From NCBI GenBank assembly GCA_027922465.2, contig BQMF02000022.1:186001-250000 (forward strand): a stretch of 64,000 nt of DNA, given 5' to 3'. The position numbers were made by a program, and so were the translations under genes. Below the pieces are notes generated by a model. It made no database searches, was not told the DNA's origin, and saw nothing but the letters and a program-made list of their open reading frames with translations. This document shows, one piece after another, positions 1 through 10,883 of this stretch. Position 1 is the stretch's first letter, and each line of letters begins with the position of its first letter. Origin of the DNA: Turritopsis dohrnii (taxonomy: Eukaryota > Cnidaria > Hydrozoa > Anthoathecata > Oceaniidae).

Positions 1-130
1 GCTTAGATTTAAATCCAGTTTCAAGCGCATCCATTTATACCAGCTCATATTGCAGAAGATATTTGTTTACAAGAATAATCTCCTGCTCCTATTATAACTA
101 ATGACTCATACATGAAATAAAAAAATTGTA

Positions 131-1084
131 CCCTATTACCCCGTTTTTAAGCCCGTGGGCTTAAAAGCGGATTTTTATTGTTGAGTTTATTTCTTTCAAA
201 AAGTGGTCCGGATTTAAGCCCATGGGCTAAAAAAATAAGTACCAAAAATTCTCTAATTTTGATAAGAAAGGATAATATGATAATAGGATAAAATGATAAT
301 AATAGATCATCAAATAAATACGAGAGAAATATGATGGTACTTTTTCATTTTCAAATATTTTACACGACTTCAATATCATATCGTCCTCTTCTTCGTTCCC
401 CTCGCTTTCACTATCCTCTTCATTATCATCATCCTCGCTTTCAACTGATTCGTCTTCATTGACACCTTTCATGGCGTTCCTCTTCCAATTGAATAAGAAA
501 TTCGTTTACATCAACTATGACCTCAGGAAAAAGCTCTCTTTTGACTATCGTATCACGAAGACGGGAGTGCAAGCTGTTAACGTCGCCATTGTATCCAATA
601 TATCCGCATTCTTTGAAGCCTTTTAAAATGGCGTCATCGGTAGCTACTTGACGCCAGACATCATAGATCCACTGAACAACCATCTCGTATGATGCTCTCT
701 TTCGTTTACCGGAGGCTGTGTATTGAATTTCACCATCCGTCATCCATTCATTCCATTTGTTACGCAAGTGATCTTTAAAGGGTTTGTTAATATGCCTGTC
801 TATAAATTGTAGAAGTGGCGTCATACCACCCTCTATGATTTCGGTCTTCGCGTTAGTGCCGTCTAACGCGTCGCCAGCAAAGTGAAGGGACCATATGTGT
901 CCACAGAAAAAGGTTTACTAATTAAGGATTATTTAAGAAGGAACCCGTGTAAATTTGACTGATTTTTTTTATAAAGAATGATGCACCTGAGAATGATTTT
1001 GATTTTTCTCATATGCTGAAAATGGGTCCGTATTTAAGCCCATGGGCGTAAATCTGAGGGGGGCTTAAAAACGGGGTAATAGGG
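131..1084 (-). mobile_element. pogo/Tigger-like DNA transposon, internally deleted
   Basis: The ends are inverted repeats (CCCTATTACCCCGTTTTTAA at the left, its complement at the right), flanked on both sides by TA, the target duplication of the Tc1/mariner/pogo group. Just inside each end lie near-palindromes of the form TTTAAGCCCATGGGCTTAAA, at about 146-167, 213-232 and 1032-1050, which may be subterminal transposase sites. Only the C-terminal part of a transposase is left, on the minus strand. The element is therefore probably no longer autonomous. Confidence 0.75.
227..824 (-). pseudogene. C-terminal fragment of a pogo/CENPB-like transposase
   Basis: The frame 824-456 reads like the C-terminal tail of DDE_1 (pogo/Tigger) transposases. 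It contains DRHINKPFKDHLRNKW near its start, then TASGKRKRAS, then WIYDVWRQV and FKECGYIGYNGD. An acidic run rich in Glu, Asp and Ser follows in a second frame (472 downward), as is usual at the end of these proteins, so a frameshift near 460-475 separates the two. The catalytic aspartates lie upstream in the family and are absent here. Family assignment is from motif memory and is fairly secure; function is lost. Confidence 0.65.
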
Positions 1085-1182
1085 TACTATATATCTCAGC
1101 CCTCGTAGAAGAAGGCAAAATACTTTTCTTCAGTTGATTAATGCATTAATATTGCATTAATAGGTCACAATAAATCGCTTAA

Positions 1183-1497
1183 TATGGATGAAACCAAAAA
1201 CTCGAAGTTTATGGAGGAAGAATGTGTCAAAATACTGGAAAGAGTTAGACCAGATGTAGATCTTAGGAAGACCTTAGGCTGAACAAAGGAGATGCGCTTA
1301 GTTAAATGTACGGTCAAGTGAGGGAATATGTGCATAAAGAAAACACTGCTTATAGATGGTTTATTCACTTGGAAGTCAGCGTCGTTATTAGCATTATGCC
1401 AGAATAAAAATAATTGGATTATCATCGGAAGATCGCCTCATCAGCAATTTGTTTGGAATTGGAAAGACTACTGTTGGTAGCATTGTAGTTTCTAGAA
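1183..1497 (+). pseudogene. possible Harbinger/DDE_4 transposase relic
   Basis: Around 1430-1495 one frame reads SSEDRLISNLFGIGKTTVGS. This resembles the helix-turn-helix stretch of Harbinger-type transposases, where a phrase like LAxxFGIGxxTVxxIV is common. Upstream frames from 1183 are broken by stops. The match is short, so this may be a chance resemblance or a relic cut off by the minisatellite that follows directly. Confidence 0.3.
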
Positions 1498-1790
1498 GTT
1501 GTTACGCCGACAAATGTAGTAACTCCGACAAATGTAGTAAATTTTCAACGACAAATACAGTAAGTCCGACAAATTTAGCAAATATCAACGACAAATATAG
1601 TAATTTCGCTAAATGTAGTAAATCTACGTCAAATGTAGTAAAGGACTTGAAGGTTGAAATGAGCCATTATTAGGCAAAACACATTTAGGTCTTCACCAAA
1701 TAACTTTTCAAGGGCTATAGGTGGCCATATAATAAAACTCAAAATCACGCACGCGCAGTAAAAAAAGGCGGTATAAGGGGTTGGCTACTC
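1497..1790 (+). repeat. GTAGTAA minisatellite plus one GCGCAGT monomer
   Basis: From 1497 to 1650 the unit ACAAATGTAGTAACTCCG recurs imperfectly. A unit of roughly 120 bp follows, starting near GAGCCATTATTAGGCAAAAC and containing AGGTGGCCATATAATAAAAC and CACGCGCAGTAAAAA. The same pairing of minisatellite and monomer occurs at 59.2 kb in this orientation and at 44.8-45.2 kb inverted, so it is one dispersed repeat family. Confidence 0.7.
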
Positions 1791-1799
1791 ACAGGCGGA

Positions 1800-2100
1800 T
1801 TGAAAACTGCCCCGGGGCAAATTATTTTTAAGGTGCACGTAGGCTAAGAGCCAGGGTGGAATTTGTGGATTCTCCACTCAGCAAAAAAAAAGTAATCATA
1901 GTATTACAAAAGGTTTCACAAAATCCTGCTCAAGTGGCCCCGGAGTAAATTTTCGCCCTCATGTTTAAGACAGGTGTGAAATAAGCTTGGGGTGAAATTT
2001 TGCCCCGGTCACAACGTGCATATGCTTATAGGATTCTCTTCAGACATAGGGTTGAACTCGCTCCAGGGTAAATTTTAATTCGAGACGAAATATTAACGAC
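1800..2100. repeat. degenerate GCCCCGGGGCAAATT-like repeats
   Basis: Related strings occur at about 1812 (GCCCCGGGGCAAATTATT), 1936 (GCCCCGGAGTAAATTTT), 2001 (GGGGTGAAATTTTGCCCC) and 2060 (GCTCCAGGGTAAATTTT). Spacing is irregular and orientation alternates. I see no coding sequence here. They may be old tandem units or binding-site-like palindromes. Confidence 0.35.
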
Positions 2101-2744
2101 CCCTTCATATCATCCTTGATATGACACAATGCGCTCAATAACTCACAGTGTATCCAATCTCCAGTCATGCTGATAAAGATAAAGTGTCAAGTAAACATAT
2201 GTTCTGATTTAGTTTTGATGTTATTATCTGCTTCACGATAATGAGGACCACATCTACCTTATATAACACATTCAGTTATACAGTTTAGTGGATATGAAAG
2301 CAGTAGGGTTCCTGATTGAGACCAAAGTAGGTAGATATTCGAACCGGTATCGTTCGATATAACGCACGAACACACATAAGGATTACTGTACTTGTACCTT
2401 TGCACTAGGGCACTGACAATGTCCCTGGTATAGATTAATTCATCATTTGTTGATTTTAGTAGACCGGTAGTGGAGTGAAGTCTTCATAACACCCGAGTTT
2501 CTCCGTTTCTTCTTCCTACTACTTCAAGTTATGAACAGTTTTATGCAATGTTTACATAAAATCGTTGCAAAGTTTCTAACAACTTTGCACAAAAGAGCGA
2601 TTGGATGGTGCAATTCAGACCATAAAAGTTTTCACCTATTTATATGCATTTGTAACTATAGCAGATGATTATCAGTAATTGATCTTTTATTGTTACTTTT
2701 TTTTCAGTGTTACATATTGGATTCTATTGAATTCTGAACCGTAA
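2100..2744. other. non-coding stretch, nothing recognised
   Basis: AT-rich sequence with no convincing open frame or repeat structure up to the TAA that flanks the next MITE. Confidence 0.5.
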
Positions 2745-2992
2745 AACCTGGCTCAGACCTGACGATTACGACGATTACGACGATTAAAACAAAAATGAAT
2801 CGTGGTAATCGCCAATCGCCAGGTGTGAACACTCTCAAATATTCCTAAACACCTGGTCGTCGTAAACTCCAGGCGTTTATAACGATTACGACGATTACAA
2901 AAGTGTTCACATTAGACGATCATGACGATTACGACAATTACACTGAATTTTAATCGTAGTAATCGTCGTAATCGTCAGGTCTGAACCAGGCT
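2745..2992. mobile_element. PIF/Harbinger-type MITE
   Basis: A 248-bp element with terminal inverted repeats (left AACCTGGCTCAGACCTGACG; right end complementary, GTCAGGTCTGAACCAGGCT). It is flanked by TAA at 2742-2744 and 2993-2995, the typical target duplication of PIF/Harbinger elements. The interior consists largely of CGATTACGA repeats in both orientations. It has no coding capacity. Confidence 0.8.
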
Positions 2993-3531
2993 TAACGGAA
3001 ATGCAAATTAACATTTATCAATCCAGATATTGTTCTAAAATGGTCAATACGTTTTTCAGGTATCAGATTTCTTCTATTAAATAAACATCAAATGGATTTC
3101 ATGGACAAAAAAACTATTGTTTAACGAATGAAACTTCTCTGTTCATTGATTCAATAGGAGACCATGAAATTTTAAAAAAGCCTCAACAGCAAAACTCTTT
3201 GAGCTCCATACTCTTTTTTTCTGCTTATGGTGGTACTCGTCATACAACAAGCATCACTTTCGTATCACTTTCGTATTTCTATGTATTCATTGACGTTTGT
3301 GAAAGTTAAATTCTTGGTGTGATTACACATACGAACGAGAAACAAATACAAGCTGAACATGCAATAAATTTAATCTGAACTACACATAGTAAGAAGAATT
3401 TTTTTCCAACCTATTATGAAATGAAAACGACTTTGTTTCCTTCAGCTCGTTATTTTTGTTGACTAATTGCATAATTAAAGTATATTCATCATTCCACAAA
3501 TTGTTTTCTAACCATTCTTGACGTTAGGGAG

Positions 3532-3539
3532 TATTTAAA
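3532..3539 (+). promoter_or_regulatory. TATA box of the chitin-binding SOD gene
   Basis: TATTTAAA lies 63 bases before the ATG at 3602, which would put transcription start about 30 bases downstream and leave a short 5' leader. Position and sequence are consistent; no experimental start is known. Confidence 0.5.
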
Positions 3540-3601
3540 AAGTTGAGTACAGCATCTCAAATCATTTGAAGAAAACCATCCCCTTTAACAGAACGAACAA
3601 T

Positions 3602-6396
3602 ATGAATGTCAGAGCGACTTGGATGCTTGGAACATTAATTGTGACAGGTTTGTCCTCATTTGAAACATAGAAAAGACTGACAGATAGAAGATCTTTTCAC
3701 AATTCTATACTTCTAGTGCTTTCATCGTTCATTTCAAGAAAACAGCAACAAACAATTTTCTAACCAGTGTATTTTTAATTTTTTCATTTAAAGTGTGTTC
3801 CTTCAACATCCCAAATTATTCGAAGAATGATGTATTTGAAAATGAAATTATGGAAGAGGATAATTCAGACGAAGACACTTACCAATACTCGTATGAAATG
3901 AATGATGGTAGGCAAAAGTTCTAGTATTCTAAGTGGTGCTCTGTTAAAACTTTGAGTGAAAACAATAGACTCACGTAGCTACTGCATGACTGTTACACAT
4001 TAGACCTTCAAGTATGACGGTCTCACTAGAACTGTAAATAAATATCATTCATGTTAAATCGACAGTAGACTTGTTTTTCTAGGTGATGATTTCTGCGTTG
4101 ATAGAAAACCTGGAAACTATAAAGATCCCGATAGATGCAACGGTTTTATCTCTTGTGTACATGGAATTCGATACGACCGTCAGTGCAATCCACGGACTCT
4201 GACTTATAATGAGAAAGAGGATAAGTGCTTAGATATTCCCTGTAACGGTTAGTCAACTTTCATCCTTTTATCCTTTATGGAGTCGTTCTTTAAAAGAATG
4301 AATGGCTAAATACAATCGGAATGTTAGGTAGAAGTCTTCCTGTCTCGAGACTAGGCAAAATTTACGGAAGATTTACTATTGTGAACCCAACATTTTATAA
4401 TTAGTACAAGTGTCCAAATAGTAATGGTAATTTTACTTGCTTTCACTGACATTGAAAAAATATGATCAAACAAAATATTCCATTGGTTTCAAAAAAGTAA
4501 ATCATGAAGCCAACTTTAATTTGAACTTTTCGCTGATTCACAACAAATACATGTCAAGATTGTATTATAAAAGAGATGCTAGTTACTTATGCAAGCATAA
4601 TTAACACTAATTAAAAATTGATGTTTAGTAATTCTAATTACATTGATATTGTAAAAAGGTGCATTTACACAAAGTAATCACAAAACAAATTGTACATGTG
4701 CGTAATTGGTTGTTCTCATTGATAGTTTTTGTTGTAGACACACTATATTACACCACGCATCATGAATAGAATTGTCTTAAAGAAGGGTCGAGGATCAACT
4801 AAATTTGGGACTTGTTGACCAAAACTTCCTCAGTTCAATACTCTTTCTTTCATTTAAATTAACATGCATTAGTTTGAATTTTCTATCGCATGATATTTCA
4901 TGATATAACTAACTTAGTTTGTTATCGTTTGTCATCGTTGCTTCTGCTTGGGAATAAGTGACGAAATTCAGGACTTGAAGAAATTTTCACAATGTTTCAT
5001 TATAGTTGTTTTGATAGAAATTGCTTAAAGTACTTTAAAGTGCTTTGTGGTTCATCATGATTAAATGTGCTTATTATAAATCAAGCTGCAGATTCCTTAA
5101 AGATAATGAACTATTACAAATAGAACTTGGGGTTTCAGTGTGCCCATGTCAACAGTGAGAAGCCCTGATAAGACCAATAAGACAGGGGTCTTGTTTGTCG
5201 AGCTGACAAATATCAAAATAGCGAACAGACGAAGTAAAAAAGCCATTGGCTTTCTCGCAGATATTCCTTCTCAAAAACTGTAGCCTTTAGTATGCTCACA
5301 ACCTTCAAAGCAGTTCGTTATTGCGGAAGGAGTAAAATCGCAGACCGTATTAAAACATCCTTGGACTACTATTACTCCAAATTCGGGCAAAATAATAGTT
5401 CAGTCTACACTTTGCAGTCTGGAAAAAATAGGCATTTTAATGAAAGAGTGCAGGCTCGAAATTTTAAAAATCCTATCAAAGCATTCATTGTATAAGTGTT
5501 TTTTGGTATTTGACCAATACAATAGTGAGAACTTCAGTTACATCCAAGTTGAAGCATCAATTTGGATTTAAGATACAATTTCGTTGTTCACAGTCAATAA
5601 TGTACAATAAGCTGTGAGAGTTTCGTCCCTAATCACCTTCTTCCTTTAAAGTACCATCAGTACTACTTTCATATACTTCCGTTTTAAGCGCAAAGGTTTT
5701 TATTATTTACGTAAAAGATGAAAAAAAAGAACAGAAAATATTTTGAAAAGATGGCATTTAGTTATGGCATATGTAGCAAAATTTTTGTTAGAAAAAAACC
5801 CCGCACCTTAAACTTTTTCGAAATATATAATCGGTATTTGGGTGTTTCAAGTCCACTTTCTCTAGAACAGTAATTAATGTAATTAATGACAATATAACTA
5901 TCCGAACACCTTGCCTGTTCTAGGAAAACCCAGATCACCAACAGTTGCTGCAAAGGGCAAATGTGTTTTAACCCATGGTGCTAAAGGAACAATTGACATA
6001 ACAACTTATAGTGATGGTTCGACGAAATTGAATGGGGTTGTCACGAACATTGATCCAGGAAAACACGGTTTTCACGTGCACGAACTAGGCGAAATATCCA
6101 ACGGATGCGGCGGAGCTGGTGGTCATTATAACCCTTTTGGGAAAACACATGGTGCACCTACTGACGTCATAAGGCATGTTGGAGATTTGGGAAATATAAT
6201 TGCCGCGTCCGGTGGAACAGCCACTGTTGATATAACTGATAGGTTGGTCTCACTGATTGGTACAACCAGCATTTACGGCAGAGCAATTGTTGTACATAAG
6301 ATGGAAGATGACCTTGGAAGAGGAGGGAATGAAGGAAGCTTAAAAACGGGAAATGCTGGAGCAAGAATCGGATGCTGCGTCATTGTTCATGCTTGA
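3602..6396 (+). CDS. secreted chitin-binding Cu/Zn superoxide dismutase (CBM14-SOD fusion)
   Basis: Four exons: 3602-3647, 3794-3907, 4083-4247 and 5924-6396. Every junction is GT-AG and phase 1, giving 265 residues. Residues 1-18 look like a signal peptide (WMLGTLIVTGVCS). Residues 19-53 are an acidic linker. Residues 58-107 hold six cysteines (58, 72, 78, 88, 102, 107) with the spacing of a type-2 (peritrophin-A) chitin-binding domain. Residues 109-265 are a full Cu/Zn SOD. The ligands fall at His159, 161, 176, 184, 193, Asp196 and His233 with exactly the spacing of bovine SOD1, and Cys170, Arg256 and Cys259 match the disulfide and active-site arginine. The enzyme should dismutate superoxide outside the cell while bound to chitin. 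An extra exon in the 1.7-kb third intron cannot be excluded. The fusion itself is inferred from splice logic, not from a transcript. Confidence 0.85.
4248..5923 (+). other. third intron of the SOD gene, with an old R1 copy
   Basis: The intron runs from GTTAGT to TTCTAG. Inside it, about 5225-5490 resembles the R1 repeat in the orientation of the 47.3-kb copy (CCGTATTAAAACATCCTTGG, then a decayed CTA run, then GAAAGAGTGCAGGCTCGAA). The open frame at 5292-5495 lies in this repeat and is not treated as a gene. Confidence 0.55.
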
Positions 6397-6632
6397 TAAA
6401 TTTTCGAATTGACACCCGTGTTGAGAAACAAAAAATGGAACTTCACAGAATTGAAACGTTTCTTATGTTTTTATACTATTATAGTTGCTTGTCAGTCATT
6501 TAGTGTATTTCATCGAGATTTATTTATCATCAATGCTGTTTCATCAGTTTTTTTTCCATAAAACATTGATTTATCTTTCTATTATATTCTCGGAGTATTC
6601 TTATAAAATTCTTATATATTTATATTCTTATA

Positions 6633-6638
6633 AATAAA
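6633..6638 (+). terminator. poly(A) signal of the SOD gene
   Basis: AATAAA lies 237 bases after the TGA at 6394-6396. It is the first canonical signal I found downstream. Confidence 0.5.
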
Positions 6639-6639
6639 A

Positions 6640-7215
6640 TTAGGATGAAAATTAGGAAGCCACGGCTGAAGTAGGAATGGTCACACGTACAAATTTTTTA
6701 TTCTATATAGAATTGAAATGTATTTCAAATGAATTCTAAAGTTTCTTTATACAATCCTTTTTCTAAATTTAAAGGAGATGTAACGTCAAAAAACAAATTC
6801 GGCCAAAATAAAAGTTTCTATTTTTACAAATACAATGGCTTTATCCAAATTCGTGAAAAACTTTTATTTTGCTGTAAATAAGCCCTTTTACGTTGTGTTT
6901 CACAACTAACCGTTATTACAGTTGTGACGTCACGTATAGACATCTCTTTAAAGGACATATGGACGAAGGCAGCATTCTTCGGCATTCTTACAATTTTTAC
7001 AATTAAATGCTTATATGAACAACTAACAAATACAAATAAATACAAGGAAGAAGACAAAAACACATTCACACACACACTCCCTAAGACATAGCAGCATTAG
7101 CGACTCATTTCAAAAAACATAGTTTCAATTGTTCTTAGCCGACGATTTGTTTATCCTTTATAATGCAGCACGAACTCACAAATAGCTAAATTTTCTTGTT
7201 TCTCTTAGTAAAAAC
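6640..7215. other. non-coding stretch, nothing recognised
   Basis: AT-rich sequence with only short frames of no recognisable family. Confidence 0.5.
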
Positions 7216-7217
7216 TA

Positions 7218-7391
7218 TAGTGGACTCTCTATAATTCGACTTTCCATTACTCGAACTCGCCATAATTCGAACCGAATCAGTGAGTCCCTTCAAGCTTAAA
7301 CCTAGCAATACCACTCTCTATAACTGGAACTCTCCATAATTCGAATGATTTTGTTTTCCCCTTCGAGGTTCGAGTTAGGGAAAGTCTACTG
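7218..7391. mobile_element. Tigger-like MITE, copy 1
   Basis: A 174-bp inverted-repeat element (left TAGTGGACTCTCTATAATTCGA, right ending AAAGTCTACTG) bounded by TA on both sides. The interior repeats ATAATTCGAACT-like phrases, a style common in pogo/Tigger non-autonomous copies. No coding capacity. Confidence 0.65.
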
Positions 7392-7557
7392 TACCAGTCA
7401 AACGCGCAAGTAAATGGTTGATCAACTTCATACACTCACATGCGTGATCATAAATGTTCGAGCACTTACGCACACACAAACATGTACATAAGTGACGTCA
7501 CAGTTTAAAGAAGATGCCAAACTTTATTATATATTTCCCCATAGAGCGAAATATATA

Positions 7558-7730
7558 CAGTAGAAACCCCCACTCGAACCCCCACGGGACCGAGAAAATA
7601 GTTCGACTTATCGAATGTTCGAGTTATCGGGGGTATTTTATGAGAAACTATTGGTGAAGGGGAATTCGAAATTGGTTCGAGTTATTGAAAGTTCGAGTTA
7701 TCGGGGATTCGAGTTATCGGAATTTTACTG
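7558..7730. mobile_element. Tigger-like MITE, copy 2
   Basis: A 173-bp element starting CAGTAGAAACCCCCACTCG and ending TTATCGGAATTTTACTG, with TA at 7556-7557 and 7731-7732. The interior is made of GTTCGAGTTATCGGGG-like repeats. Its length and internal style match the element 170 bp upstream, so both probably used the same transposase family. Confidence 0.7.
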
Positions 7731-8042
7731 TATGTTAAAACCGGCATTTTCCTTCTTCACCTTCTTCTTTGCCGTTCACTTTTATAGCCGCGGTTCAGTA
7801 TTGAACTTTGGCCTAGCCAAAGTAGATAAGAATAGAGGCTAGTCTTCAGTGAGGTAGTGCGCCATTTTTTTCAGTCAGTGCAGTTGGGCAGTGGAAGACT
7901 TTTGCTTTGTCTCTCAGCTTTTAAGGTGATTTAAGAGATTCTAAGTTAGATGATAGAAATAAAACGTTTTAATTCAATGTTTTTCTAAATGTTTTGTTAA
8001 AATTTTTTAATGAACGCTAGTAAAAGAGAAAAAAGCGAGATA

Positions 8043-8188
8043 TGTAGTAGAATATAATGACCCCTTAGAATATTTCCTAAGACCTGTTAGGGTTAGGCAT
8101 AGCCACAAGAAAAAGAAAGGGTTAGGGTTAGGTCATAAGAGTAAACCACGGGGGGCTAGGGCTAGCGGGGTCATTATATTCTACTACA
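8043..8188. mobile_element. hairpin MITE with telomere-like interior
   Basis: A perfect 22-bp inverted repeat (8043-8064 and 8167-8188, beginning TGTAGTAGAATATAATGACC) encloses about 100 bp. The interior contains GTTAGGGTTAGG twice, at about 8088 and 8119. It would fold into a hairpin. It is a likely MITE, but no clear target duplication can be fixed. Confidence 0.6.
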
Positions 8189-8612
8189 AATATCAATATG
8201 TCACGGACGTTTTGTTTATATTGGTAGTATGTGAATGTTATGATCAAAGTTGAAAGTTAATTATCAAAAGCCAGGCTGAAGATTTATTTTACATCCTGAT
8301 ATAATGTAGCCCAACGGCTGAAAACACATAGGTGTACAACCATACATGTGGAGAATGAAAACAACCACTTGTTAATTCAAGAAGTACATAACAAGAACTG
8401 CAAGTAAAAACGTGATGTTGTCTATGCATAAAGAAGTTCGGAAAACCAATTACGTATAAAGGCGAATATCCACTTACGTAATACGTAATGTTTTCACGTG
8501 GTCTATTGTTTAGCGAAGCGATCCGGTCGGTCTGCGGACAATTATCTGAAGTAGATATTCGCCTTAATTCGCCACATTCCTGATATCAACCAGCCTGTTA
8601 CACGGAAAAATA

Positions 8613-9223
8613 CAGTGTGTTTCGTAATGTTGGAAATGGAAATTTTAAAGTTGTTTTTTTAAATGAATATACCGAATTTCAAAATAATTTTTACATCAAT
8701 GGAAAGCCATTTTGAAGCTCTTTCGGCTAGCATATTTTTGTGAAAAATGAAAAAGTGGTTTTTGAAAAAATAAGGAAAATGTCTTGGAAAAATGTAATTA
8801 AATTTTTAATGGTCGATGAAAAGAAAAGATTTTTTGAAACAATGACAGCAATTTGGAAGACAATAAACAAATTTAAGCTGTGTGTTCACGAGAAACGTTT
8901 AACTTTTATGTTTTTAAAGATCAATTTGGGGGTCTCAGCGCAAAGATAAAATTAATAAAACTTTGTATGGATTTAGCGCTTTGAAACAATAAGCACGATG
9001 TAATTAAACTACGTGTTAATGGACTATTAAAAATTTAATTACATTTTTCCAAGACATTTTCCTTATTTATACAAAAACCACTTTTTCATTTTTCACAAAA
9101 ATGTACTAGCCGAAAGAGCTTGAAAATGGCTTTCCATTGATGTAAAAATTATTTTGAAATTCGGTATATTCATTTAAAAAAACAACTTTAAAATTTTCAT
9201 TTCCAACATTACGAAACACACTG
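8613..9223. mobile_element. mariner-class MITE (CAGTGTGTTTCG family), copy 1
   Basis: Long inverted repeats start CAGTGTGTTTCGTAATGTTG and are flanked by TA at 8611-8612 and 9224-9225. A second copy lies at 49707-50328, also TA-flanked. The element has no transposase; the frame 8740-8949 is an A-rich chance frame in the repeat. Family membership of Tc1/mariner is inferred from the TA duplication and the CAGT ends. Confidence 0.75.
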
Positions 9224-9973
9224 TATAATTACTGATGAGACCCAATAATTACTTCTGAGATGTTAAACTTTACTTGTATCAAAAGAAACATCATTACTTT
9301 GCACGTTTTTTTCGAATGTTCACGTGAAGTTTCTAATGACTTTGGGGAACATATTCAAGAACAACTCTACCAAGTTATATAAACGTCCCTACAGATACAT
9401 AGCGAATATAATTTCATGTAAACAAAACATGATTTTCCGGAATGTGCCTAATAGTTCAATACACACACACACAGGATTGAAACATGATAACTTGAAGGAA
9501 TCTGGTTTAATGTGCCTCTCGGTATAGCCGTTTAGTCCAACAACATTCATTCAATTCCATGATTACGTATTCTTTTTGATATTGTATATGCTATTTCATT
9601 TCGTAGAAATTATTATATATAATGTTAGTTTTTCTTACAAACAACGAAAGTAAATCAAAACACAATCAACCACAACAGTCAGTAATTTAAATCAAGCCAA
9701 TACAAAAACTTCAACTTCCAGATATGCAGTGATTTTAGTAAAGATTGGATTTTGATTGCTTTTGATAGTTATTTGCTTAAATGTCTACCCCAGTAACTTC
9801 TCAGTCACTTTTTAACTCCTTGGCAAAAATTGTGAGAGAAATCTTATCATTTGACCATGTACATCTTCATTTCATAATAAGTTGAAAATAAGTCTTCTTG
9901 TAGCATTAAGTTCAAATCCACCCTGATTAGCATGGACAGCATTTTTATCTGAGTATCAGCTTGATAGTAGATA
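9224..9973. other. non-coding stretch, nothing recognised
   Basis: No convincing gene. The piece near 9282-9440 (CATCATTACTTTGCACG and following) recurs in diverged form near 24460-24610, so it is part of an old dispersed repeat. Confidence 0.45.
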
Positions 9974-10883
9974 TCTATATATTAATAGCCAATTCTCTGT
10001 CTATTTGTTTGTTTGTTTGTTTGTTTGTAAGTCACACAAAATGGTAGATTGAGTTGTGAGCGAAATTATTTCTTTTTTTGTGTGCGACGTGAGTTCGAAG
10101 CAAATACATTGCAACCTCAATCGAACGTGACTTTTTTTAGCTGATGAACTAATAGGAATAACGTTTCGTTTTTATCATTATTGTTAATTTTATATTCCAC
10201 GTTGACTTGGCTTTGAAAACAGTACATCAACTAAATACAAAGAAACTAACTGATTAAACATTTTGGACAAAAAGTAGCAGTGGCAGAACGTGGCAGCATG
10301 TTCGGTTTGCCACTAACTCTTGCTTGACTGTCTGAGACGGGTGAACTTTTTTTTTGAGCAATCAAAATATTTAAAAACCGATAAAAGAGTATCATAAAAC
10401 AAAATGTTTGTTTTTTTTGCTTTTCTTTTAATAATTTAATTTCTTCTTTTAATTGTTAAGCGTTCTGGTCGAACGTTTTTTTATTCTATTTATTCATTTA
10501 GCACGTGCCTTTTTTCTCTCCTCCAGTGTGAGCTTTTTAAGAAGAGAAACCATTTTCCCCTGTTTGATAGCACCCATGTTAGAGCACGTAACTTTTTTAA
10601 AACAAAAGCTAAGAAAAAGTTGAAGTTTTTTCTCCCTACGTTTTGAGTGTATTGTTGTACTGATCAACGATTGTTTTAAAAAATAAATAAGTAACACATC
10701 ATAAAATTTGGGTTTTTTTGGAACCATTGTTTAAACTGATATTTGATATTTGATTTCGAATCTGCCTCTGGCTGAACACAGGTTGTACGAGCCGTTTTTC
10801 AAGAAATATGAGGTTTACTGGGTCTCCCGGGTGACACAGAGCAGGTGCACATGGGCGGCGAGCGACGCCGCCTTGGCGGCTGG
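9974..10883 (+). mobile_element. non-autonomous Helitron, array unit 1
   Basis: It starts TCTATATATTAATAGCC after an A and ends with the hairpin GCCGCCTTGGCGGC followed by CTGG and a T. This fits Helitron rules (TC start, CTRR end, 3' hairpin, insertion between A and T). Near the start is a GTTT microsatellite, then CGCAAAATGGTAGATTGAG-like sequence shared by all copies. It has no Rep/helicase gene. The next unit begins at the very next base. Confidence 0.75.

Noticed and set aside
5911..5923. Start of the SOD protein at TTG 5911
   Set aside because: These bases are the 3' end of an intron (TTCTAG); the frame continues from exon 3 in the right phase.
8740..8949. 69-residue Lys-rich frame
   Set aside because: It lies wholly inside a TA-flanked MITE and is not kept in the second copy at 49.7 kb.
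10740..10790. tRNA-like T-arm phrase (TTTCGAATCTG) in the Helitrons
   Set aside because: No matching acceptor, D or anticodon arms can be drawn around it.
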